Positions 1 to 8,744 of a stretch of DNA of 64,000 nucleotides are shown piece after piece; the stretch's first letter is position 1, and each line of letters starts with the position of its first letter. The stretch spans positions 62,001-126,000 of the forward strand of contig NZ_JHYF01000013.1 in NCBI RefSeq assembly GCF_000621485.1. The letters run 5' to 3'. The notes below the pieces were generated by a model. It saw only the letters and a list, made by a program, of their open reading frames with translations. It was not told where the DNA came from and did no database searches. The DNA is from Alkaliphilus transvaalensis ATCC 700919. Lineage in GTDB: Bacteria; Bacillota; Clostridia; Peptostreptococcales; Natronincolaceae. The position numbers and the translations under genes are program-made.

Positions 1-198
1 GTGGAGTGGAAGACTGTTAAAATATACCTCGCCTTCATAATTGCTTAAGATTCCTGATATTATTTTTAAGAAAGTTGTTTTCCCGCACCCACTCTCCCCC
101 ATTATTACAACAAAATCTCCTTTGCTAATTTGACACTCTAAGTCCTTTAGTACAAGTAGGTCTTCATACTTTTGATGTTTAATTTTTATATCATACAT
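1..198 (-). CDS. ABC transporter ATP-binding protein, N-terminal part (runs off the window)
   Basis: The reverse strand encodes an ABC ATPase N-terminus with a clear Walker A motif (GESGCGKTT) about 35 residues in. The rest lies beyond the left edge. Two in-frame ATGs exist at 204 and 198. The Shine-Dalgarno run (TAGGGGGA) overlaps the stop codon of the upstream permease gene and sits about 7 bases before the ATG at 198, so that start is preferred and translational coupling is likely. It should energise the FtsX-like permease encoded just upstream and, from its place in the operon, take part in export of or immunity to the peptide encoded at 2727-2903. The family is certain; the substrate is inferred. 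Confidence 0.85.
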   Translation of the reverse strand, partial: MYDIKIKHQKYEDLLVLKDLECQISKGDFVVIMGESGCGKTTFLKIISGILSNYEGEVYFNSLPLH

Positions 199-209
199 AT
201 TCATTCCCC

Positions 210-2606
210 CTATTTAATAACTTCCATGATTTCATAGATATAATTGGAAATATTACTTGAGATTGTTAGGTATAATATTAAACCAAATACTGTTCCAACA
301 ACCAGTGTTGAGACGTTTAAATGTGTAAAAGCCTTCTCAAAGCTACTGCTATCTGCACCTATATTATAAAAGGCATTAAGGTTATTTTCCTGAGATATCT
401 TATCATCTACTCTTTTTGCCCATATAACTGCTCCTAGTAAAATTGTATAACATATGAATGTAATGAACATCATTACTCTAGAAATTAATGTACTTAGTTC
501 ACCAAGGTCATTTAGCCTTACTTTTCCATCATTGATTCTAAGGTCTCTAACTTCTCCTGTTTTTTGATGTTCTTTTAATTTTTTTATTACGATCTCCTTT
601 TCTAAAGGATCATCATACTTCAATAAGAATGTAAAATACTCTTCGACGGTTCTTGGTAAGTTTTTCGTCATATCATTTAATAAGGCTTGCTTCTCTGGAC
701 TAGGAACTATATACACTGTATTCATATCATTAGAAAATATATTAGTAATCCCTGAAATAGGATACATTTGTGGTACATTCCGATGCAACTCTTCTAACAT
801 AATGATCCCATAGGAACCAATTTCAAAATTTAATCTATTAGCTACCGAATTCGATACTAACATGTCAAATCCTAGTTTTTCTTCATGAAGTTCCTCAGGA
901 TAAACATTACGATGAGGATATTTAGATATAAAATCACCTAAGGTTTCTTCATATTTTGGATAATCTCCTAGTGCTGGCTTTTTAAAAAAAGTTTCATAAT
1001 CTCCATAAACCATAACTGCATTAACTAACATAGCTTTATGATTGTCTATACCTTCTCCATAGTGATGTATTAAATAACTTTCATGGTTTACAGAAATTAC
1101 AGCCCATTTATCTGCTCCACCTAAAGTATCCATAACAATTTTACCCTGTAAATCTACATATATATCGTAATTTAATGGATTTGAATTAAGATAAACATTC
1201 TTCATTGTATTTATTCCACCATTAATGATGAATAGAGAACTAGCTATAACTAAGGTTACTAACGCCAAAAAAATATATTTTGATGTATATAAAGCTAAGA
1301 TTCTTTTACGATAAAAAACAATATCATATATTTCATATTTTTTATTTTTAATTCTTTTTTCGCTACTCTTAATCATTAATAACTTATAAACTAGGTAGCT
1401 TATGAAAGTAGAAATTACATATATTAATATAGGAACCCATAAGTATTCCACTATATACTCATTGAATTGAAAAATATCTTGTAAATATATAAGGCGTACT
1501 TCGAATATTAAAATTAATAATAAATTAAAAAAGAACCATAAGATGATGCCTATAGCTAACAGAACTATTTCATGGAAAAGAGTAGAAATAAAAATTTTAA
1601 ACTTTGCTATTCCTATCTGGAACAATACTTTTCTTCTAGAAACTAAATACTTATTTTGTAAATAAACTATATAAATTAAGCTTACAACAATAAGTATTAA
1701 TAATGAAAAAAACTTAAATATGACAAAAAACTTAGTAGTAGAGTTAGATAAGCTAGAATTTTCCAACATTTTATGATTAAGTTCAGATTTAATATAATAA
1801 GAATTATAATTATCTACATATAAATTTAACCTTCCTCTAAGAAAGATTTCCTTTTGAGTATCATATTCATCAAAATAGATACTGTATTTTTTAAATAGGT
1901 TATAACTGTGATCCTCAAAGGTTATGTATTTATCATATATATTTTTATAATCAAAATCAGTCACAATGATTGTATCGCTGTACCTTATCTCCGGAGCACT
2001 ATCCTCTGCATTATCACTATTTCCAAGTAAATTTAAGTATCGTTTATTAATTCCACTATTCTTATATATAGATGTTATTCTAAAGTTTAATGTGTCCTGC
2101 ATTAATATCTCTGTATTTAACAAGCCCTCATAAACCATATATGTTATTGGAATCTCAACTGATTTACCAATCGCATTTCTTATGGAACCAAAATTAAGAT
2201 AAGCAAAATATTCTGAGATAGCAATTTCACCTTCTTCTAAATCAGAAATCGCTTTTCCTTTAGAAATCTCTCTAAAATTAGTGTCAACAAAGTTTTCTAT
2301 ATAAATCCCATTACCTGTATCGAATACATCTCTAACTTTGTAATCTTTAACATGATAATTTTCCTTAATATCGATATGCTCCAACTGTTCATCAAATTTT
2401 TGAGGAAATTGGTACAGTCTTCTATAAGGAACATAGTAATTGGTTAAGTCTACCCCTTCTTTATTCAACTGATCCATCAAGATATCATTGCCATGAAACA
2501 TCGGAATATATATTTGAAGTAGCGTAAGGGTAAGAAAAAGGATAAAGACTTTAAGATATTTAATTTTCTTAGAATAATAAGAATTTATAATATAAAGTTC
2601 TTTCAA
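210..2606 (-). CDS. FtsX/MacB-like ABC transporter permease of the peptide operon
   Basis: A 798-residue membrane protein. It has an N-terminal membrane segment (about 17-35), a long extracytoplasmic region (about 40-290), a bundle of membrane helices (about 290-465), a second extracytoplasmic region (about 470-680) and a C-terminal FtsX-like segment ending in two hydrophobic helices (about 690-795). This two-lobed layout is usual for FtsX-type permeases of about 800 residues that work with a separate ATPase. The ATPase gene follows after 11 bases with its ribosome site overlapping this stop codon. No C39 peptidase domain is visible, so leader cleavage of the neighbouring peptide would need another protease. 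Export or immunity for the modified peptide is inferred from the operon: maturase, precursor, permease, ATPase. Confidence 0.75.
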   Translation of the reverse strand: MKELYIINSYYSKKIKYLKVFILFLTLTLLQIYIPMFHGNDILMDQLNKEGVDLTNYYVPYRRLYQFPQKFDEQLEHIDIKENYHVKDYKVRDVFDTGNGIYIENFVDTNFREISKGKAISDLEEGEIAISEYFAYLNFGSIRNAIGKSVEIPITYMVYEGLLNTEILMQDTLNFRITSIYKNSGINKRYLNLLGNSDNAEDSAPEIRYSDTIIVTDFDYKNIYDKYITFEDHSYNLFKKYSIYFDEYDTQKEIFLRGRLNLYVDNYNSYYIKSELNHKMLENSSLSNSTTKFFVIFKFFSLLILIVVSLIYIVYLQNKYLVSRRKVLFQIGIAKFKIFISTLFHEIVLLAIGIILWFFFNLLLILIFEVRLIYLQDIFQFNEYIVEYLWVPILIYVISTFISYLVYKLLMIKSSEKRIKNKKYEIYDIVFYRKRILALYTSKYIFLALVTLVIASSLFIINGGINTMKNVYLNSNPLNYDIYVDLQGKIVMDTLGGADKWAVISVNHESYLIHHYGEGIDNHKAMLVNAVMVYGDYETFFKKPALGDYPKYEETLGDFISKYPHRNVYPEELHEEKLGFDMLVSNSVANRLNFEIGSYGIIMLEELHRNVPQMYPISGITNIFSNDMNTVYIVPSPEKQALLNDMTKNLPRTVEEYFTFLLKYDDPLEKEIVIKKLKEHQKTGEVRDLRINDGKVRLNDLGELSTLISRVMMFITFICYTILLGAVIWAKRVDDKISQENNLNAFYNIGADSSSFEKAFTHLNVSTLVVGTVFGLILYLTISSNISNYIYEIMEVIK

Positions 2607-2683
2607 TAGATTATTCCTCCTATTCTAACACTTTTTAGAATCTAGTAATTCTGTAAATTTAATAAAACTTGACTCAAATTATA

Positions 2684-2721
2684 AAAATGTATAAGTTGAG
2701 TTAACTCAACTTATACATTTT
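2684..2721 (-). terminator. Perfect 38-bp palindrome between precursor and exporter genes
   Basis: Two 19-base arms meet with no spacer (centre at 2702/2703; central bases GAGTTAACTC). Read on the minus strand it lies a few bases after the precursor stop codon and is followed by TTATAATTTG, a short T-rich stretch. It could be a partial terminator or RNA-stabilising hairpin that keeps precursor mRNA in excess over exporter mRNA. An operator role is also possible because of the exact symmetry. Confidence 0.6.
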
Positions 2722-2726
2722 AGATA

Positions 2727-2903
2727 TTATTTTTCTTGACTTGGGATATTGTACGGATTAACTACAGGACTACATGGATTTGAAAAAATACTGCCACACA
2801 TATATGACATTTCACAAGCATAATATCCCGCTGGATTTGTACATGGTGTACCATTTGTTGGTTGCACTAAATTTGTTCTTGTTGACTCAATAATTACTTT
2901 CAT
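2727..2903 (-). CDS. Cys-rich RiPP precursor peptide (58 aa)
   Basis: A small gene between the radical SAM maturase and the ABC permease. It has an excellent ribosome site (AGGAGGG, 7 bases before ATG) and encodes 58 residues. The first 20 residues (MKVIIESTRTNLVQPTNGTP) have no cysteine and look like a leader. The rest has four cysteines at 21, 30, 36 and 44 (spacing C-X8-C-X5-C-X7-C), several Asn-Pro/Ser-Pro pairs and aromatic residues, and ends PSQEK. Size, Cys content and position match precursors of the clostridial Cys-rich peptide group (Clo7bot type) that pair with SPASM maturases of the CcpM type. This group assignment is from memory of the family. The likely product is a thioether-bridged peptide (sactipeptide or ranthipeptide class); the bridge type cannot be told from sequence. 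Confidence 0.75.
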   Translation of the reverse strand: MKVIIESTRTNLVQPTNGTPCTNPAGYYACEMSYMCGSIFSNPCSPVVNPYNIPSQEK

Positions 2904-2954
2904 TTTTCTTCCCTCCTTTCACATTTGATATTCTATGTATAATAATAGATAGTT

Positions 2955-4226
2955 TTATCTATTATTAGCATATACTTCTGTAAGAATTGATTCTAAAATA
3001 TATTTAGGAATATCACAGGAATCTTTTCCTTTCGTTCTCTTTAAACATCCTCCCATACATAATGGTAAGTATTTACATTCTTTGCATTTTTCTTCTTTTA
3101 TCGGATTATTAAGCAAGTAGTCCATATTGGTTTTGTTATAAAAATTTAATTTATCGTTAATATTTCCTACAGATAATTCTTGTTTACCGATGTCTTCCCA
3201 ACATTTATAGGCTTCTCCATCGGCTCCAATAACTAAGCTGAATATTCCCTCTGCTCCACAGGCTATAGATTTTATCTTTGGATACATATGGATTATGTTC
3301 TTATAATTTCTAATACTAAAGTTTAAATTTAGATTGCTGAATTCTTCGTTGTTGAAACATTCTTTATCTTTATAGCATCCTCCTGTGGCCATCACTTTCC
3401 CTAAGTAGCAATTGATTTTCTTTTTCTCATTGATTTCTGAAATTGAGTTGGTTACTTTTTCTACTGCGTTAATATTGCTTTTATCCACATTAATCCTTAA
3501 ACTGATGGTCATTTCATAGTCATTAATTAATTTAAGATTATCCATTATTTTATCAAAGGATGGAGTTCCACCAGTCAAAAATCTTCTTTTGTCATGGGTC
3601 TCTCTATCTCCATCGATGGTTATTTGAAAGGATTTAATATGACATTGGGATAAAATATCTAAGTTTGCTTTATTTAATAAATATCCATTTGTTATCATAA
3701 AGGAGTAATATTGGACTTGATTTTCATTACAAATCTCTATAACGCTATCTGATATATATTTAATGATATCCACTCCTAATAGTGGCTCTCCTCCATACCA
3801 AGTTATACTTAATCCTTTGATGCTTTTTATCTTATTTTTAATAAACAAAATGATGTTATCTGCAGTCTTTAAATCCATATATTTAGGTTTAATTGAATCT
3901 TTTTCATAACAATAAATACATCTAAAGTTACAATCTTCTGTTGGTGCGATAGTTAATACTAATTGATCAGTAGAATACTTTGCCTTTAACATGCTGCACT
4001 CTATTGCATCAATTTCATTAAAATTTTCTTCAACTATGTACCCATTCTTTTTTAAAGCTTCAAACATTTCTTGATCTAAAGATTCAAATCCTATCTCTCT
4101 CGCCATCTTAAAGTTGTTAAACTCCTCCATACTCATTTCTGCCATTGCACTAGTATATGAGTTATATGCAATTATGCCAGTCTCATCTTCTTTAGTAATA
4201 AAAAAATTATAATTAGACTCTTTCAT
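2955..4226 (-). CDS. Radical SAM/SPASM peptide maturase (CcpM-like)
   Basis: A 423-residue radical SAM enzyme. The SAM-binding cluster motif is CNFRCIYC (about residues 99-106), preceded by a roughly 95-residue N-terminal region that may recognise the precursor leader. The C-terminal SPASM region carries cysteines for auxiliary clusters: CGAEG, KCWED, then CKECKYLPLCMGGC near the end. Enzymes of this class install thioether (Cys-sulfur to carbon) links in ribosomal peptides. The gene starts at an ATG with GGAGGT five bases upstream and is the first gene of the operon; a TATAAT-like -10 lies at 4297-4302. The Cys-rich precursor follows 51 bases downstream. The closest named family I can propose is the Cys-rich peptide maturase CcpM; a quinohemoprotein or SCIFF maturase is less likely because the precursor does not fit. 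Confidence 0.85.
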   Translation of the reverse strand: MKESNYNFFITKEDETGIIAYNSYTSAMAEMSMEEFNNFKMAREIGFESLDQEMFEALKKNGYIVEENFNEIDAIECSMLKAKYSTDQLVLTIAPTEDCNFRCIYCYEKDSIKPKYMDLKTADNIILFIKNKIKSIKGLSITWYGGEPLLGVDIIKYISDSVIEICNENQVQYYSFMITNGYLLNKANLDILSQCHIKSFQITIDGDRETHDKRRFLTGGTPSFDKIMDNLKLINDYEMTISLRINVDKSNINAVEKVTNSISEINEKKKINCYLGKVMATGGCYKDKECFNNEEFSNLNLNFSIRNYKNIIHMYPKIKSIACGAEGIFSLVIGADGEAYKCWEDIGKQELSVGNINDKLNFYNKTNMDYLLNNPIKEEKCKECKYLPLCMGGCLKRTKGKDSCDIPKYILESILTEVYANNR

Positions 4227-4836
4227 GTATTACCTCCATGATCTAAATTCTTTTGTTATTTTTATAACTTTATTAATCTTAAACTTTATTAATCCCATTA
4301 TATACCAAACAAACCTTATCAGTTGTCGAAACATGTCATATTCATTTTTACATTTTAATTACAATTTTGCGTATTTATTAGTTAACACTTAAAAATATTC
4401 AAATTTTTCTTACACCTCTATCCTGCAAAATCAGAAAAATCAAATAAATAAATCGATTTAAGTGTATTTTCCTTTATGTTGACTAAAAAATCTTAGTAAT
4501 ATTTTAAATGTGTTATTATACAATTAGCATTTTATGTTTACCTAGGTTTTTTATTAAAAATTTTATAATCTTTAGATATGCTTATGTTTTTACGCCAATT
4601 CAACATTTACTTCAAGGGCCTCTGACTACATTGAACAAGCAATAAAATTGCAAAAAATGATGGTAACAGGCTTGGGTATGAGCAAAATTTTTGATATGAT
4701 GGGATTAGAGATTTTAATTGAAAAGAAAAACAATAAGTGGAGATAAGTTTTTCAAAATCTTCTAAACTAAAAAAGAACTGGAATAAGTTTTATGTTTATT
4801 GTTAAGCCTATTCCTAATATAAAAAGGAGATATAAT
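4227..4836. other. Intergenic region with a possible gene remnant
   Basis: The left part is the promoter region of the peptide operon (TATAAT on the minus strand at 4297-4302, no convincing -35). On the plus strand, from about 4578 to 4746, one frame without a start codon reads as protein-like sequence ending MMGLEILIEKKNNKWR before a TAA at 4744-4746. It is preceded by an in-frame TAG and has no ribosome site, so it looks like the 3' scrap of an unidentified gene. The final bases (AAAAAGGAGATATAAT) are the ribosome site of the permease gene at 4837. Confidence 0.35.
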
Positions 4837-5913
4837 ATGAATAAAAAGATATTTAAAATTGGCCATGCTATCTTACTTCTATTTTTAATAATTTATGTTG
4901 GTTCATTAATTAATTGGGTATTTAATCCACTAATCGTAATTTTTCAAACCTTGTTTATACCAATGATTATTGCAGGATTTCTTTTTTTCTTATTAAGGCC
5001 TCTTGTTAAACTTCTGAACAAAAAACTATCTAGGGGAGCATCTATTCTTCTATTATATTTCATCTTATTTTGTATTTTAATAGGTGTACTCTTAATCATT
5101 GTACCAATTCTTCAAAAGCAGTTTATTAGTTTGAGCAACAACATGCCCTTTATTATTGCAGAAATTCAAAAGGGTATTATTAATATTCAACAGGGTGAAC
5201 TTCTTCAGCGGTTCCAAGCAGAAGCAATTATTGATGTAGAAGGAATTTTTCTACAACTAGGAGACCTATTAAATCAAGTTAGTAGATCCCTTGCATCAAA
5301 CATAGCTAGTTTTATTGGGGTAATGGCTAATGCAGTACTAATACTAGTAATTGTTCCTTTTATCCTCTTTTACATATTGAAGGATGGCGAGAAGTTCGGA
5401 CAATATATTATAAATCTTTTTAACGAAAAACACCGAAAAGATGTTCAAGAAATTTTCCGAGATATTGATAAAACCTTAAGTTCTTATATACAAGGTCAAG
5501 GAATTGTTTGTCTGTGTGTAGGGATATTATGTTATATCACCTTTTTAATTGTGGGTCTAGACTATGCATTATTACTAGCAGTTATTGCAGGTATTACAAA
5601 TATTATTCCTTATGTAGGCCCATGGATAGGAACGATTCCAGCTGTTATTGTTGCTCTTTTTCACTCTCCCTTCATGGCATTAATCGTTACCCTTTTAGTC
5701 GTTGTCATTCAGCAGATTGAAAGTAGCTTTATTGCTCCTCAAGTAATTGGAAAAAAGTTAAAAATACATCCGATTACAGTTATGTTGTTAGTCTTGATTG
5801 CTGGCCGTTTAATTGGCTTAATCGGTATGATTCTAGCTGTACCTACTTATGGAACCAGCAGGGTTTTATTTACCCATGGGCTTAGAATTTGGAGATTAAA
5901 GTATAAAGATTAA
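4837..5913 (+). CDS. AI-2E family transporter (PerM/UPF0118-type membrane protein)
   Basis: A 358-residue integral membrane protein with about seven to eight hydrophobic segments. The layout is that of the AI-2E exporter/PerM family: two N-terminal helix pairs, a central soluble stretch (about 120-165), and a C-terminal bundle containing the conserved run ITNIIPYVGPWIGTIPA and QQIESSFIAPQVIGKKLKIHP. An upstream in-frame ATG at 4792 exists, but the ATG at 4837 follows AAAAAGGAGATATAAT and is preferred. Family members are linked to export of autoinducer-2 or to sodium/proton antiport. Which applies here cannot be told. The gene is monocistronic, with a hairpin after the stop. Confidence 0.85.
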   Translation: MNKKIFKIGHAILLLFLIIYVGSLINWVFNPLIVIFQTLFIPMIIAGFLFFLLRPLVKLLNKKLSRGASILLLYFILFCILIGVLLIIVPILQKQFISLSNNMPFIIAEIQKGIINIQQGELLQRFQAEAIIDVEGIFLQLGDLLNQVSRSLASNIASFIGVMANAVLILVIVPFILFYILKDGEKFGQYIINLFNEKHRKDVQEIFRDIDKTLSSYIQGQGIVCLCVGILCYITFLIVGLDYALLLAVIAGITNIIPYVGPWIGTIPAVIVALFHSPFMALIVTLLVVVIQQIESSFIAPQVIGKKLKIHPITVMLLVLIAGRLIGLIGMILAVPTYGTSRVLFTHGLRIWRLKYKD

Positions 5914-5951
5914 ACCCATATAATTTAAGATATATGCTACTTATAGATAGC

Positions 5952-5977
5952 AATAGCCCCCTAAATAGGGGGCTATT
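5952..5977 (+). terminator. Hairpin after the AI-2E family gene
   Basis: A GC-rich stem (AATAGCCCCC pairing with GGGGGCTATT around a TAAATA loop) lies about 40 bases after the stop codon. The T-tract is weak, so termination may be inefficient. It could also stop transcripts coming the other way. Confidence 0.6.
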
Positions 5978-6080
5978 CTACTGTGCTGACTTCACTCTTT
6001 ATTTAATAAGTGATAGTACTTCTAACTAATCACCTTTATAACATTGATATGATGCAGTACCATCTAGTTATAGATTTACT

Positions 6081-7577
6081 TTAGTCTACAAAAATCAGAA
6101 TTTTATCCTCCCCACTAATCCATTCTACTCTTCCCCCCAAGGCTTCACTTATAAATCTTAAGGGTAAATAAGCAGTCCCACCAATAATGAAGGGTTGGTT
6201 TGCTATAATCATTTCTTGATTATTCATATGTACTACACCAGTTGTATAATTCACATTTATTGTAATAGCTTCCCTTTCTTCTCTTCTTTGACTGATTATT
6301 GCGGTTTTACTATAGGTATCCCAATCTATTGTTGCTCCCATATTCTCAAAAATAGAACGTAAAGGAATAAAAGCTTGGCCGTTTTTTATAATCACACCAC
6401 TGTTCATTACAACAGTTTCACTATTTATATAAACTGAAACAGGCTTTTGCATAGGTTTGGGCGTATCATACATTACCTTAAAATCTCCGACTCCTAATTG
6501 ACCATTTTTATTAATTCCCCATCCCCACAAAGATCCATCCTTTTTCTGTAGAATTAGATGACGTGCTCCCGCTTTTATTTCTTCTACATCTTCCATTAAA
6601 TGTTGGAAGTTTGGATTTTCTGACATAGCTTCCCGTTGAATAGAAGTAACATATACATCGCCACTATCTGTTAATACGATTAGACTACGTTCAATAACAA
6701 AAGCATCTTTAACATCATTTATCGTGTTCAGTTTCACTGGTACCCACTGATAATGACGGGTTGTTCCATCTGAATAACCCGTAAGGGTTACCCCCCAAAA
6801 CCAAAGGTTATTCTCTTGATCAATAGCAAGATTAGAGTTTCCATAGGTTTTTATTTTTTTAATGTCGGTTAATTCTTCTATTAAAGTTACAATAGGTGCA
6901 GCAACAACTTCATTATCGAATTCATAAGCCCATGTCCAAACTGTCCCATCCTGCTTTAATGCAATGTTTTGTTGGATGTCAACAACATTATTAAGCGATT
7001 GCATTGGTTCTAATTCTACGTTGGGAAAGCTTCCCTTATTTATCCATACCTTCCCATCCTTTTTTAGAAAGATCCATCTCAACTCAACATTTCTTGGGCG
7101 ATATTCATAATAGCTACTTATACCGATAATGTCTTCTAAATCCTTTAAGTAATTAATATCCTTTATCTGATTAGTGTCTAACTTACCTTGTAGGTCAATA
7201 TGAAAAACCCTACCCTCTTCATCTAGGGCTAACATGGTATTCCACTTTTGATGAATATCTACAAGTCTATTTAGTTGATTAATCTGATGAATTTCAATTT
7301 CCCTCGACGGATCATTCTGTTGCCAAAACCATGTACTTCCATCATTTTTCATTACAATGTTACTTTCAAAAGATTGTTTTACATTAGTTAAACCATGGAT
7401 TTGGATAGGTACGGGCCTTTCCTCCCCCCATATCCAGTAGGAACCATCTGTTCTTGATAAAGAATTTGCATCAAAGGACTGGATATTTGATTCCATACTT
7501 GAAGCCAAGGTAGAATCATTAAATAAAGTTAGTAATAGACAAATAAGTAATGTAAAGAAAATCAATATCTTTTTCAC
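6081..7577 (-). CDS. Secreted RCC1-like repeat protein with C-terminal copper-amine-oxidase-N type domain
   Basis: About 498 residues, starting at a GTG (7577) with AAAGGAAG seven bases upstream; an ATG at 7625 in frame lacks a ribosome site. An N-terminal signal peptide (KKILIFFTLLICLLLTLF) is followed by degenerate RCC1/propeller-type repeats of the W-x-W-G kind (SYWIWGEERPVPIQI, TWFWQQ, NLWFWGVTLTGYSDG, SLWGWGINKNGQLGVGD), about 40-390. The last 115 residues hold the domain common in Firmicute surface proteins that is named after the N-terminal domain of copper amine oxidases (FIPLRSIFENMGATIDWD and YLPLRFISEALGGRVEW). Such proteins are exported and probably bind the cell surface or other proteins. 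No catalytic residues are evident, and the partner is unknown. Confidence 0.8.
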   Translation of the reverse strand: MKKILIFFTLLICLLLTLFNDSTLASSMESNIQSFDANSLSRTDGSYWIWGEERPVPIQIHGLTNVKQSFESNIVMKNDGSTWFWQQNDPSREIEIHQINQLNRLVDIHQKWNTMLALDEEGRVFHIDLQGKLDTNQIKDINYLKDLEDIIGISSYYEYRPRNVELRWIFLKKDGKVWINKGSFPNVELEPMQSLNNVVDIQQNIALKQDGTVWTWAYEFDNEVVAAPIVTLIEELTDIKKIKTYGNSNLAIDQENNLWFWGVTLTGYSDGTTRHYQWVPVKLNTINDVKDAFVIERSLIVLTDSGDVYVTSIQREAMSENPNFQHLMEDVEEIKAGARHLILQKKDGSLWGWGINKNGQLGVGDFKVMYDTPKPMQKPVSVYINSETVVMNSGVIIKNGQAFIPLRSIFENMGATIDWDTYSKTAIISQRREEREAITINVNYTTGVVHMNNQEMIIANQPFIIGGTAYLPLRFISEALGGRVEWISGEDKILIFVD

Positions 7578-7836
7578 AGAAATACTTCCTTTCTTAATAT
7601 AATGACTATATGAATTGTATAGCAACTAAGATGCAAACTCTTCCATATAATACCTATATTATAACCTTATATCCTTTTATCGTCTATTAGATCTCTATTA
7701 TAGAACTTTAAATCTATTAATTTCTATCGAGTTATCCTTATTTTTCAGCTTATTTACAACAATAGATATTATGACATTATGATAGCTACTGGAATTACAC
7801 CTGCTAATTATTATTTATTGATATGATATGAGATTC

Positions 7837-8733
7837 TTAACATAAAGGCAGTCTCAGCCAGATTTCTATTATATTATTCTCAATAGATGCTCCTGCACTG
7901 CCTCCCATCTCCTGAACCAAGTGCTGTACAATGTGTAAACCTAGTCCAGTTGTTCTGCTCCTTGCTTGATCGCCAGTATAAAAACGGTCAAATACCCTAT
8001 CAATATCTATTTTGTTTTTATCATTTACTGGATTTCTAAAGGAAATGATAGCCCAATCCTCAGCTGATACACTTACTTCAATATCACCAGCTGAATGATC
8101 GATACAATTCTGAATGAGATTTTGAATGATCCTTGTGGTCATATACTGATCTACCATTGCAAATATCTGGGGTCCATCTTGAAAGTTAATCCTTAGCCCA
8201 CTTACTTCAAGATTCACTACAGATTCAGCAAGTCCCTCCATAACAAGATTTGTTAGGTCAATACATTGACTATTTAACTTTAAGTCTGAAGTAACTAAAT
8301 ATGAGTACTTAAAAAAGTTTTCTATTAATCCCTCTAACTCTTTTGCATGTTTTTGAGCTATTTGTAGCCTTACCCTCTGTTTATCGGTTAAATGATCCTT
8401 CTCTAAAAGTTGCTGGTATCCCCTTATGGCTGTAAGGGGCGTTCTTAAATCATGGGAAATATTAGCAATTACTTCTTTAAAGGCTTTTTCTTCACGGCTA
8501 CTGTCAAGACGGAGAAGTTCTTCCTCCTTTAAGCACCTATTAATATTAACTACCAATGCATTAAGGTCTCGATTAAATAATTCCACTGTTAAAGGCTGGC
8601 GTGTTTTTTCTTCTAACCGTTTAGTTAACTGGCGATTTATATTGCGTAATTGCAACTGAAGAAAAAGAATATACGATAAACTTAATATTAATAAAATGCT
8701 TAAAATGCCAGCTACGATTACCAAAATTATCAC
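7837..8733 (-). CDS. Sensor histidine kinase of the BcrA-type ABC module
   Basis: A 298-residue kinase with one N-terminal membrane helix (about 3-25) and no large sensor domain. The HisKA motif is NISHDLRTPLTAIRGY, and the ATPase domain has the N-box NLIQNCIDHSAGD and the G-box TTGLGLHIV. It starts at a GTG (8733) with AAGG just upstream and lies 12 bases after the permease gene. Kinases this short are called intramembrane-sensing and usually sense through the neighbouring transporter. The module order response regulator, ATPase, permease, kinase is typical of antimicrobial peptide detoxification loci such as bacitracin or lantibiotic immunity systems. The actual trigger is unknown. Confidence 0.85.
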   Translation of the reverse strand: MIILVIVAGILSILLILSLSYILFLQLQLRNINRQLTKRLEEKTRQPLTVELFNRDLNALVVNINRCLKEEELLRLDSSREEKAFKEVIANISHDLRTPLTAIRGYQQLLEKDHLTDKQRVRLQIAQKHAKELEGLIENFFKYSYLVTSDLKLNSQCIDLTNLVMEGLAESVVNLEVSGLRINFQDGPQIFAMVDQYMTTRIIQNLIQNCIDHSAGDIEVSVSAEDWAIISFRNPVNDKNKIDIDRVFDRFYTGDQARSRTTGLGLHIVQHLVQEMGGSAGASIENNIIEIWLRLPLC

Positions 8734-8744
8734 CAGCCTTTCGA

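Noticed and set aside
2684-2721. Palindrome as an IS terminal repeat
   Set aside because: Single copy with no transposase nearby and placed exactly after the precursor stop.
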